A DNA stretch of 64,000 nucleotides from contig JAVTVY010025399.1 in assembly GCA_036873755.1 (NCBI GenBank), positions 46,558 through 110,557 on the forward strand. Direction: 5' to 3'. The notes under the pieces are model-generated. The model made no database searches. It was not told the origin of the DNA and saw only the letters and a list, made by a program, of their open reading frames with translations. This document shows positions 44,901-54,298 of the stretch, in pieces. This DNA is from Hanleya hanleyi. Taxonomy: Eukaryota > Mollusca > Polyplacophora > Lepidopleurida > Hanleyidae. Within the stretch, counting starts at the first letter, position 1. Each line of letters opens with the position of its first letter. Made by a program: the position numbers and the translations under genes.

Positions 44901-47900
44901 AAGCGCAGTGGATGAAATGTACGAGATTGTATAATGGAGGTGTCGACTCAAGAACTCATTCGAAAGACCAAAAATGTCAAGGTAAACCCTCTCCAAGGAT
45001 TTAGGATTACCTGGACTTGTGAAGATTTTTGAGATATTGAGGGAAGACAATGTGTCGAGAACCAAAATGTAGGTCAAGATTAAAGGTCAAGGTCACTGTG
45101 ACCCAAAAATTTGAAATCATTAAAAATAGCCTTTTTTGTGCCAGTAGATACATTAGAGGGACATACCAAAATGTGGGTCAAAGATCAAGGTCACTGTGAC
45201 CCCAAACTCAAGAAATCATTAAAAGTCACATTTTCATATACCTGTCGAAGACGAGATCATGTAATGCGATGTTGCATTCTGTCCATTCACCCATTAACAT
45301 TAGTTGTCCATGCGATATCTCTAGTTTCAAGGTATGGATTGATACCAAACTTCAGGTACAGCTTACTCGCATTGCAAAGAGAGATCAATTTGTGAAGTTT
45401 AGCTGCCCATATGTGTTAGGTTGGAATATTCAGACTTGTCTCCCCTACATGTATATGGCATTTGTCCTGTGGAGTTGTCTCTCATGTTTGATACATGTAA
45501 GAAATGGCTACATTTACTTAAATTGTTGTGAAATAAAAACCATACATTTACTAATTTAATGGGGAGAGGGGTCCTTCATGAACTTTATACCTGTTTATTA
45601 ACTCAAGAACAAAGGTTTACTTCATCACTTTCTTCACATCCTTCTACCTTCATGGAAAATTTTCTCGCCTGAAAGGAATCCATTTGAAAGAAAACTACTA
45701 TTTTCTTGTGTTTGACTAATGTCGATTTCAGTGTGGGATATGTGAGCTCTCGACCTTTGTTACAAGGTCACCTAGTTACCAAGAGTTCAGCCCATTTTAG
45801 ATGTGATGTGTGTAACATTCTCAGAAGCATAAAATCGTAGACCTTACTCTGGATTGCTAGCTACTAATTCGGATCAAGGCCATTAACAAACTAGAAATTC
45901 AGACCAGTGTAATTCCAGATATACGGGCGTATATTGAAGCCCCTTGGGCTCTTGTTATAATTATTTATGGAGCCCTAATGTCTCCTCACCCAAGCCTCTC
46001 TCAGCACATATACTACAGAAAATAGACAGACACTTGAAAAAGTAAATGCTATCAGCTCTTTTTAAGGCCATAAAAAGTTAATTGTTTCTCGAGTACATTT
46101 TGTTCTTCATGCATGCAGGCAGACAGGTGTTTATTTCATTTGTATTTTCCTTCTATTTAAATATTCATTGTTTTAGGCCACACAAAGTTGTAAATTTGGT
46201 TCTCTGGCACTCTTTATTCGAAAACCATGTGGGCAGGCGGCCATTTTTTTTTTCTATTTTTTTTTTCACATTCCTTGGTAAAAACAAGTTGTGTTTCAGG
46301 AATACATGTGAAAGAACTTGTATTTGCTGGTGGAGAAATTTATAACATTTCATTTATGTTCTTCATCTTCAGTCATATATTTTTTTGACCTCTTGTATGC
46401 TCTCTCGCGAATATACTTCAGACAGGCTATTCAACTACACAAGGATGACCATTACAAAAACAACAACACTTCAATAGCGAGAATGTATTTGTCTACAAAA
46501 AAAACATTTGAAATGCCGGAATTCGACACTTTGCAGTTTCCTACTTTTCAGAGAACGATAGCTTTCAGTATTTTTACTGTTGTGAATTTTTTTTTTTTTT
46601 TTTTTGCTCCAAGATTTGCAAAAAAGGTTTTGACATGCAAAGGTTACGTACCATGCGTGGTGCCCCGAGAACCAACTTTACAACTTTGTATGGCCTTAAC
46701 GAGTGATAAATATGCAAAAGAAATTCAGTCGCCGGGTCCGGGATACATTGGTCGAATTTTAAATTTTTACCGAATTTTGGTCGAAGGGTATTGTCATCGT
46801 CAGGTACGTTTGTCCGTCGACTCGTCCGTCTGTCCATCACACCTTTCTCGTTACCAAGATATCATTAGAACGACTTATCCTAGGCACACCAAACTTGCAG
46901 CGCACATCCATATGCTCGTGACCCAGAACCCTATTGAATCTGGACCTGATCGGTTTGAAACTTTGGCGGCCATCTTTAATTTATGCGAAACCATTAATCT
47001 CGGGTACCATTTCGCTGTTCAGTGTGAAACTTGGTATAGACTATCGATGCATCAAGAAACTTCAAAGGAATGACCAAACCAGTTCTCTGATTCAGTGGAA
47101 ACCTTGGTGGCCATCTTTAATTCATGCAAAATCTTTAATGATATATATCTCTGATACTATTTAAGTGTTCTATACGAAACTTGGTATACAGCATTGATGT
47201 ATCAAGAGACCTGCAATGAATAACCACATCAGTGCCTTTGAGTGGCGGGAAGAATGAGCGGCCATCTTTAATTTATGCAAAATCATTAATGATCTCTATC
47301 TCTGGTGATGTTCAAATGCTCGATGTAAAATTTGGTATATATCATCAATGCATCAAGAGATGTGTAATGAATACCGGTTTATCTGATTGGACGGAAACCT
47401 TAGGGGCCATTTCTAATTGCGAAATTGTTGATAATCTTGTATATATGTCACTTGACTGCTTGGTGTTCCTGAAATCTTGGTTCAAATTCAATACATTATG
47501 AATGGCTGGCGACCAGAGTCGAGGGGTTTTCAGATGCACAGCTTCGTATTTTTAAAATGTGAAAAGTGTCTTGACTTATCACGAGAGAAAATGTGGATGT
47601 AGCAAAGCAACAAGCTTGAGAAATAATTACTTTTGTATGGTCTAATACAACTGCATTGTTGAGTTCAACCTGTTAGATGGTTTTCACAATTAATCAAGTA
47701 TAAATTACTTGTTGATTGTTTACAGAAAATATTTGTTTTTATCTTGTAGTCTGATGAAGACACTGAGCAAGTCGTCAAGCGAGCAAAGGAGCCTATCATC
47801 ATAGCAACACCAAGCAACCTGGTGATTGCAAGCTCTGGGCAAGTTATGAGCATGCTCGCTAAATCCAGTTTCTGTAGAGCCGTATTCGTTCTTCTCGGTA

Positions 47901-48052
47901 TTCATTATACCTTTATGATTCCATATCCCAAGGGCACGGAAACCGCACTGTTAGTACTGCAATCAGAAGTGCTGCAAGATGAGATCCACCCGAAAGATGT
48001 GACCAAAGATTACAAAACATACATGAGAAAATTCAAAGAATTCTGTGGCTAG
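35983..48052 (+). CDS. SAM-domain protein, SAMD3-like, eight exons, intact
   Basis: Exons: 35,983-36,109; 38,266-38,372; 39,049-39,360; 40,249-40,492; 42,162-42,358; 42,737-42,839; 43,365-43,459; 47,750-48,052. Every intron is GT-AG, all phases agree, and the sum is 1,488 nt for 495 residues. Residues about 15-78 form a SAM-like helical domain (RRHLAYKFDEDIADIFLG, INGETFLSLNRDDVSVLFP). About 79-182 is an alpha/beta region with PTPQELLEMAKTMVRRFPVL. A nuclear-localisation-like PSPKRARKQKE sits near 206, then an acidic Ser-rich linker. The C-terminal half (about 263-495: DPELMHLHYEKLKSKL, KYPCFLKAVH, HILQNITEMFPG, IIIATPSNLVIAS, FVLLGIHYTFMIPYP) resembles proteins named SAMD3-like in fish and invertebrates. 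Function unknown. It lies wholly inside the EnSpm element, divergent from the transposase. Confidence 0.8.
36110..38265 (+). other. Intron 1 of the SAM-domain gene
   Basis: Donor GTGAGT, acceptor CTGCAG. A 145-residue frame at 36,251 has no family features and sits inside this intron; I do not call it. Otherwise AT-rich. Confidence 0.6.
38373..40248 (+). other. Introns 2 and 3 of the SAM-domain gene
   Basis: Intron 2 is 38,373-39,048 (GTATGT to TTCAG), intron 3 is 39,361-40,248 (GTGAGT to TTGTAG), with exon 3 between. Plain AT-rich sequence without repeats that I can name. Confidence 0.6.
40850..41022 (+). repeat. SINE-like piece with CACT-rich tail, in intron 4
   Basis: Three short related units (GGTCTCGGGTGTTGAAAGGA, GGTTTCCGGGTGTGAAAAGG and the one before) precede GATATGACTGAGATAGTGTT, then GCGATGTTAAACC and CACTCACTCACTCACT. 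This tail is typical of short retroposons in gastropods. Intron 4 spans 40,493-42,161 and shows a C-run at about 41,786 but nothing else. Confidence 0.6.
42359..43364 (+). other. Introns 5 and 6 of the SAM-domain gene
   Basis: Intron 5 is 42,359-42,736 and intron 6 is 42,840-43,364. For intron 6 I chose the donor GTATAA at 42,840, because only it keeps the frame with the next exon. The alternative GTGGGT at 42,875 would put a TGA in frame. Confidence 0.55.
43878..45931. mobile_element. Inverted-repeat element, ATACGCCCG ends, with internal repeats (intron 7)
   Basis: Starts ATACGCCCG at 43,878 and ends CGGGCGTAT at 45,931. Inside, a GTAGGTCAAGGTCAGAGGTC-type unit recurs at least seven times between about 44,030 and 45,200 (ACCAAAATGTAGGTCAAG...GGTCACTGTGACC). 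The start AAAAGGCGGACGTATTATG is common on molluscan repeats. Non-autonomous; frames inside are repeat read-through. Confidence 0.7.
44627..44666. repeat. Perfect 15-bp hairpin inside the inverted-repeat element
   Basis: GCCAGTGTATCGATC pairs exactly with GATCGATACACTGGC around a 10-bp loop. It may be the core of another small fold-back insertion. Confidence 0.75.
46175..46696. mobile_element. MITE-like element, 30-bp terminal inverted repeats (intron 7)
   Basis: AGGCCACACAAAGTTGTAAA and the following TTTGGTTCTC at 46,175-46,204 pair with 46,667-46,696 with two mismatches. The 522-bp body has T-rich runs and no gene. Confidence 0.7.
46800..47450 (+). repeat. About 150-bp tandem repeat (intron 7)
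   Basis: The word GGCCATCTTTAATT occurs at about 46,969, 47,110 and 47,262, followed each time by ATGC(G/A)AAA and, after a gap, by GAAACTTGGTATA. It begins after TTTGTCCGTCGACTCGTCCG. It is similar in style to the element at 48.4 kb. Confidence 0.65.
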
Positions 48053-48391
48053 TAAACTTGCCTCCTGTTCCTGTCCAGTGATGAGGTGTTAATGTTTCAT
48101 TACATTTTAAATTTCTGTTCCATGTTTAACTTTTAGGAGTTCAATCATTCTTTCTATGCCAGTTGTTTGTTCATATTCTGAAGTAGTTTGACCGTTTGGT
48201 GTGGTGCGGCTGCCAGATTGCAGGTCTTTATATTACATGTTGTTCACACCGTTTAAGGGTGTGCCCAAATTAAATATGCCTAAATTATATGAAGTTTGGA
48301 GAGAGAAAGAATTCTAAAAATGTACAAAATATGTAGTTTTTTGGCAAGTATTCAACAGGAAATTAATAACTGGTTACTTTTTTAACTTTTT
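48053..48391 (+). other. 3' flank of the SAM-domain gene
   Basis: Follows the TAG stop. No strong AATAAA was noticed. The word AAGGGTGTGCCCAAATTAA at 48,257 recurs at 49,907, on the far side of the next inverted-repeat element. Confidence 0.4.
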
Positions 48392-49810
48392 AGCTCATCT
48401 GGGCCGAAGGCCCGATGGGCTAATGTCATGGACTGATTGTCTGTCATCCATCGTCCATCGTGTGTCAACATCTTCTTCTCTGAAACCGCTTGACCGATTA
48501 AGCTGAAACTTGGCATGCATGTTCCCCCCAATGAGTACACCAGAATTTGTTCATGCGGTGTCGATATGATTTTGAATATGGCTGCCATGGCAGCCATCTT
48601 GGATTTCCCCATGAAACTTGGTTATCGCGATTCCTCAGGAACTACTGCATGGAACTTCCTCAAATTTGGTACACAGGTCTCCCTTTGAGTCTAGTTGTGC
48701 TAGATACCTTTTGTGGTCTGATTCAAAAATCCAATATTGCCACCAGGCGGCCATCTTGGATTTTCCCATGAAACATTGTTATCACGATTTCTCATGAACT
48801 GCTGAATGAATCTTTCTTAAATTTGGTAGACAGGTTCCCCTTGGGATCTAGTCGTAAAAGATATACCTTTTTTGCTTCGATTTAAAAATCCAATATGTCC
48901 ACCAGGCGGCCATCTTGGATTTCCCCCATGAAACATTGTTATCGCGATTTCTCAGGAACTGGTGAATGGATCTTCCTCAAATTTGTTAGACAGGTTCCCC
49001 TTAGACTCTAGTTGTACAAGATACCGTTTTTGCCACCAGGCGCCCATCTTGGATTTCCCCATGAAACATTGTTATCGTGATTTCTCAGGAAGTACTGCAT
49101 GAATCTTTCTCAAATTTGGTACACAGGTTCCCCTTGGAGTCTACTTGTACATGATACCTTTTCGGTCCAATACGAAAATCCAATATGGCTACTAGGTTGC
49201 CATCTTGGATTTCCCCATGAAATTTTGTTATCGCAATTTTTCAGGAACCACTTCATTGATCTTTCTCAAGTTTGGTACACAGGTTCCTCTTTGGGTCTAG
49301 TTGTGCAAGATACCTTTTGTCGTCTGATTTGAAAATCCAATATGGCGACCAGGCGGCCAGATTTCCCTATGAAACTTCATCGTGATTTCTCTGGAAGTAC
49401 TGCATGGTTCTTTCTCAAATTTGGTACACAGGTTCCCCTTGGGGTCTAATTGTGCAAGATACCTTTTCTGGTCCGATTCGAAAATCCAATAAGGCCACCA
49501 GGGGGCCATCTTGAATTTTCACATGAAATTTCGTTATCGTGAATTCCTGGGAAATTACTGCATGGATCTTTGTCAAATTGGGTACACAGGTTTACCTTGT
49601 GGTCCGGTGGTGCAAGATACCTTTTTTTGGTCCATATCGAAAATCCAATATGGTCGCATCTTGGATTTCTCGTGAAACTTTGTTATGAAATCTCACGAAA
49701 TTACTGCATGAATCATTGCGTGTGTTCAGTGGGGGACAACACAAGTTAGAGACTCATCTATTGAAGTTCTTTAGTAAAAAATTCTTAAAGCTACTTTTGC
49801 CAGATGAGCT
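48392..49810. mobile_element. Inverted-repeat element, AGCTCATCTGG ends, tandem body
   Basis: AGCTCATCTGG at 48,392 is mirrored by CCAGATGAGCT at 49,800-49,810. The body repeats a unit of 140-160 bp about eight times (CAGGCGGCCATCTTGGATTT, CAAATTTGGTACACAGGTTC, GATACCTTTT). Known style of molluscan non-autonomous element; no coding capacity. Confidence 0.75.
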
Positions 49811-50059
49811 ACAGTGCCGTGGCACTATCTTTCAGCAATTTGCATCCTGTTATTAATCCATCTTACATGTATTTTTATTTTGGGCACATTAGCGTAATCT
49901 AATTAAGGGTGTGCCCAAATTAACGTAATATAAAGCCCTGGATTATGGGTAACCCCCAGTCTTGTCGGACTATAATTTGTTTTGTATAATACTTATATTT
50001 TTGTACGCCTTTTGACTTCATATGTTATGTACCTGGCCATCTAATAACATGCTATTTGG

Positions 50060-51360
50060 CAAGTCAAGGTTCTTACTTTGTAAGACTAGCCGGAGAATTA
50101 TTTTCCTACTCCACATTTTTACCCAGTTTGTAGAATAAGATAATAATTTCCAGAATTCTCCGATCTGGGATTAGCCTGACTATTATTTTTGTACTTGATT
50201 TTATCTAAATTTGTAGAATAAGAATAAACCTTTCAGGATTCTCCGATCCGAGACTAGCCTGAGAATTATTGTCTTGTTCTACAAACTGATTTCAAATCGG
50301 GTGTAAGGAAAAATACTCGGGCCAGTCTCAGATGGAAGAATTCTGAGAAGTTTTTTCTCATTCTACAATTGAGATAAAATCTGAAGTAGGAAAGTAATCC
50401 TCAAGCTAGTTCCAGATGTGAGAATTCTGAGAAGTTATTTCTTATTCTACAAATTAGGATAAAATCTGAAGTAAGAGAATAATTCTCAAGCTAGTCCCAG
50501 ATGGGAGAATTCCGAGAATTTTTTTCTTATTCTACAAATTGAGACAAAATCTGAAATGAGAAAAAAATTCTCAGGCTAGTCCCAGATGGGAGAATTTTAA
50601 GAACTTTTTTCTTATTCTAAAAATTGAGATAAAATCTGAGGTAAGAAAATAATCCTCAAGCTAGTCCCAGATGGGAGAATTCTGAGAAGTTATTTCTTAT
50701 TCTACAAATTCAGATAAAATATAAAGTAAGTAAATAATTCTCAGGCTAGTCCCAGATGGGAGAATTCTGGGAAGTTTTTTCTCATTCTACAATTTGAGAT
50801 AAAATCTGAAGTAGGAAAGTAATCCTCAAGCTAGTTCCAATTGTGAGAATTCTGAGAAGTTATTTCTTATTCTACAAATTAGGATAAAATCTGAAGTAAG
50901 AGAATAATTCTCAAGCTAGTCCAGATGGGAGAATTCGAGAATTTTTTTCTTATTCTACAAATTGAGACAAAATCTGAAATGAGAAAAAAATTCTCAGGCT
51001 AGTCCCAGATGGGAGAATTTTAAGAACTTTTTGCTTATTCTACAAATTGAGATAAAATCTGAGGTAAGAAAATAATCCTCAAGCTAGTCCCAGATGGGAG
51101 AATTCTGAGAAGTTATTTCTTATTCTACAGATCAGGATAAAATCTAAATTTAGTAAATAATTCTCAGGCTAGTCCCAGATGGGAGAATTTTAAGAACTTT
51201 TTTCTTATTCTACAAATTCAGATAAAATATAAAGTAAGTAAATAATTCTCAGGCTAGTCCCAGATGGGAGAATTCTGAGAAGTTTTTTCTTTTTCTGCAA
51301 ATTGAGATAAAATCTGGAGAAAGAAAATAATTCTCAGATAGGAGAATTTTAAGAAAAATG
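50060..51360. repeat. Right subterminal repeat array of the EnSpm element
   Basis: About 15 units of 83-88 bp with CTAGTCCCAGATGGGAGAAT, TTCTTATTCTACAAATT and GATAAAATCTGAAGTAAG. The first three units (to about 50,290) are in the opposite orientation to the rest. From 51,361 to the terminal repeat the sequence is AT-rich with AAGAAAATTAATCTT words that also occur near the left end. Confidence 0.85.
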
Positions 51361-51684
51361 TTCTTAGTGCAGATTTGTTGTGGTTTGAAATGCAAAGTTT
51401 GATCATGAGAATTTTGATCTTATTCGAGAATAAATGACCTCTTCTTCAAGAAAATTAATCTTGTGTTGTTCCTTTTTTCTTAACTGGTTAAGATTCACAC
51501 GAAATTGTTAGATAAGAAATATTTCTCCAACTCAAGAAAAAATATCTTGAAAGGTAATGTGTAAGAGAATAAATCTTGGGCAAGTAAACCTTGGTTAAGA
51601 AAAATTATCTTGCCATTCTCCCAAGAAAAGACAAGAAAAGTCAAGTTTTTTTTTCTTATTCTATCAAGGTTGTTTTTTACTGTG

Positions 51685-52200
51685 TGTATATGTTCAGTAT
51701 GTCATCGGAGACTTTTCCGAAAAGGAGTTGTGCTTTGTAAACAAGAAACATACGAACAAAGAGGAAATGGAGCAGCACACTTTGCAGAGGCCTGTATTTC
51801 TGATGTCTTCGTCCATGAATGTACTGAGGTATGTAGCGATGACTGTAGGAGCTCGACCTTGTGGATTTGTTTTACATGCCACCGTAAGATTCTTGATGGT
51901 AAAATGCCAGCCGAAGCTGCAGGAAACAAATCCCTCGAGAGTTGCAATGCCTCAACCCTCTAGAACAACATTTGGTTGCTCTTCATATTCCATTCGTGAA
52001 AATGGTACCACTCCCAAGAGAAGCAGAACAGGGCAGGGCGTGCACGGACCAGTTGTTTGTGTTTCAACTAGCGTTGAAAAAGCTACTAACATCTTGCCAA
52101 GATTTCAGTCGGATGATCAAATGATCCGAGTTAAGTTGAAGAGAAAGCTTACCTATAAAGGTCATTATCAGTACCAGTTTGTGAGAAAAGCTCATGTCAA
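51685..52200 (+). pseudogene. Helentron protein: zinc-finger and DUF6570-like N-region
   Basis: Begins ICSVCHRRLFRKGVVLC and continues with more Cys pairs (CTEVCSDDC, ICFTCHRKILDGKMP). The IPFVKMVPLPR block and RVKLKRKLTYKGHYQYQFV follow in another frame. These match the usual N-terminal region of animal Helitron proteins. The frame changes at about 51,930 and 52,125. At 52,201 a dispersed repeat interrupts it. Confidence 0.75.
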
Positions 52201-52572
52201 TACAAGCGTCTAGTCCGTCATTCATAATTCAGCCGTCGTCCATTAAAGAATATCCGCGTCCATAATCCAAAGATCTATTCCATATCCATATAACAGTATT
52301 AGCACCAAATTCAAACAAGACAATCATAGTATACATAAACATAGGCTAGTTTCCTGCAAGAGAGAAGCGGTCAACAGTTTTTAATGATGCCGACAAGACA
52401 TCATGATGTTCCAAAAATATAAAATCCGTATCGCTGATCAGTATTCTTAATCCATAATAATCGTTCTAAAGTCGTTATCTAGAGAATGGTGTATCTCAGT
52501 CACGCTTTGGTTGTGACTGTTCATATGAGCACCATGAGGATCTTGAATTACATGGGTTCATATGGCCCCTAG
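52201..52572 (+). repeat. Dispersed repeat, copy 2, inserted in the Helentron
   Basis: Same ends as copy 1 (TACAAGCGTC, GGCCCCTAG). The Helentron frame stops at KAHVNT before it and continues after it near 52,590 with ALEYLQRNNKWHKDISVN, so this is a true insertion. Confidence 0.8.
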
Positions 52573-54298
52573 CCTCCTAGCTTCTAGGACGCTCTTGAAT
52601 ATCTTCAGAGAAACAACAAATGGCACAAGGATATATCCGTTAACAGAGATTGGGTGAACCCTTTGCCAACAATATAAGAAAATGAACAAAAATCTCATCA
52701 TGAGGACATTGACACACCACCTGAATTGACAGAGGCTGAAGATCAGATGGAGAAAGAAGACGAAGATGAAGAAAAGCTACATGGAATGTTCCTGGACACA
52801 TGCTTGCAGCTAGCTTGCAGCCAGCTGACATCGCCCAAGAAGTGCTTGATCAGCATTTTGACAACATTGTATCAATTGCTCCTGCTGAAGAAAATAGCCC
52901 TGTAAAGCTTCTCATGGATGAAAGTAATGAAGCCAAATCGTTTTCAGGATTATTCCCGACTGGCTCACCCACTTTTCATGATCAGCGTGAGCAGAGAATT
53001 ACATTGGCACGGTATTTGGATACACGTTGATGAATGCTGACATGTTCTCAAGCAACACAGACTATATATTTTATGCTCAATACATGTCATAGTTTTGATA
53101 TATCAAGTTTTGTCAAACGTGTCGATTGCTTCGAGGAAAGGATCTGGCCAGGCATGTGGTAAAAACGTGACTTCGCAGACTCTAACTGACAAAAATTCAC
53201 TCGGGGAGATTTTAAAACATGATGAAGGCCCATTCGAGGAACACCGCCGTTTTGGCAAGCAGCACAAAAGGATCTATTTGCAATGCTGAGGCAACTTGGG
53301 ATACCTACTTGGTTCTGCTCATTTTCATCTGCTGATATGCGATGGACAGCAGGTCTGGAGAAGTGTGGTATATTGCGAAGGAATCCAGTCACAGCAGTCA
53401 GAATGTTTGATCACAGATTTCATACTTTCTTGAAACAGATCATTATGTCCCCTGCAGGGCCAATAGGAAAGACTGGATTATTTCTTCCGTGTTGAGTTCC
53501 AGCAACGTGGTTCTCCACATACCCACTGTTTTGGGTTGAGAATGCTCCTTAAATCGACAAGAATGATGACGAGGCTGTCACAGCATTCGTGGATAAATAT
53601 GTCACCTGCGAAATGCCATGTGCAGAAGAAGATGAAGAACTGTATAACTTTGTGAATGCCGTTCAAAAGCATAGCACACGACATTCGAAGACCTGTAGAA
53701 AAAAGGCACGACGTGTAGGTTTGGAATGCCAGACACCCTTCTGAAAACACTTTCATTTCTCGTCCTGCCAAGAGTGCACAGTGTGATCGTGAAACAGATG
53801 ATGCTGATCAAGATGAATGTGATGGCATACACAAAGAGGATCCGTTGGCAAACGAGGAAGCAAAAGCAGTACTGGAGCAACTTTGGAAAGCAATTACTAA
53901 TACTGCGAAGAATTTTGAAACTGTTGAATATTTCTTTGAAGAACTTGAAATATCACAGGATGTGTTGGAAAAAGCGTGCAACAGAATTACAAAGAAGACA
54001 AATGTAGTTTTGCAACGAAACCCTCAAGACGTTTGGGTGAACCAATACAATCCACATCTTTTGCGATGCTGGGATGCCAATATGGATATACAATATATCA
54101 ATGATGCATAGTCTTGTGTTGTGTACATTCCTTCCTACATTTCAAAAGCCGAAAAAGAAATGGGTGTGTTGTTGGACCATGCTCAGGAAGAAGCAGGAAA
54201 TAGAAACCTTGATGCAAAGCAGGGTATGAAGAGATTGGGTGGTGTCTATCTTCACAACAGAGAACTCAGTGCTGCGGAAGCAGTCTAGAGTGTGTAAC
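52573..54298 (+). pseudogene. Helentron protein: HUH Rep (rolling-circle nickase) region
   Basis: Recognisable blocks in shifting frames: [68 protein letters not shown], and the HUH motif [11 protein letters not shown] at about 53,497-53,529 (His codons 53,518 and 53,524). Then [20 protein letters not shown] and a Tyr-containing region. The catalytic role in the family is to nick and ligate at the ends. At least five frame changes or stops. Confidence 0.8.

Larger units (their letters stand above)
23866..51684. mobile_element. EnSpm/CACTA-type DNA transposon, 27,819 bp, with two divergent genes
   Basis: The two ends are CACAGTAAAAAA (23,866-23,877) and its exact complement TTTTTTACTGTG (51,673-51,684). 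A TG target duplication flanks them (23,864-23,865 and 51,685-51,686). Removing the element plus one TG joins GPDC to ICSVCHRRLF in one Helentron frame, which fixes the borders. Subterminal repeat arrays lie inside both ends, as is usual for CACTA elements. Inside are a transposase gene transcribed leftward (34,841 to 25,422) and an eight-exon SAM-domain gene transcribed rightward (35,983 to 48,052). Later guests are a 6.1-kb LINE, two inverted-repeat elements, a MITE and a SINE-like piece. Without the LINE the element is about 21.7 kb. Confidence 0.85.

Noticed and set aside
46318..47073. 251-residue frame as a gene
   Set aside because: It covers a MITE end, a long T-run and a tandem repeat; the peptide is low-complexity F-rich followed by repeat translation.
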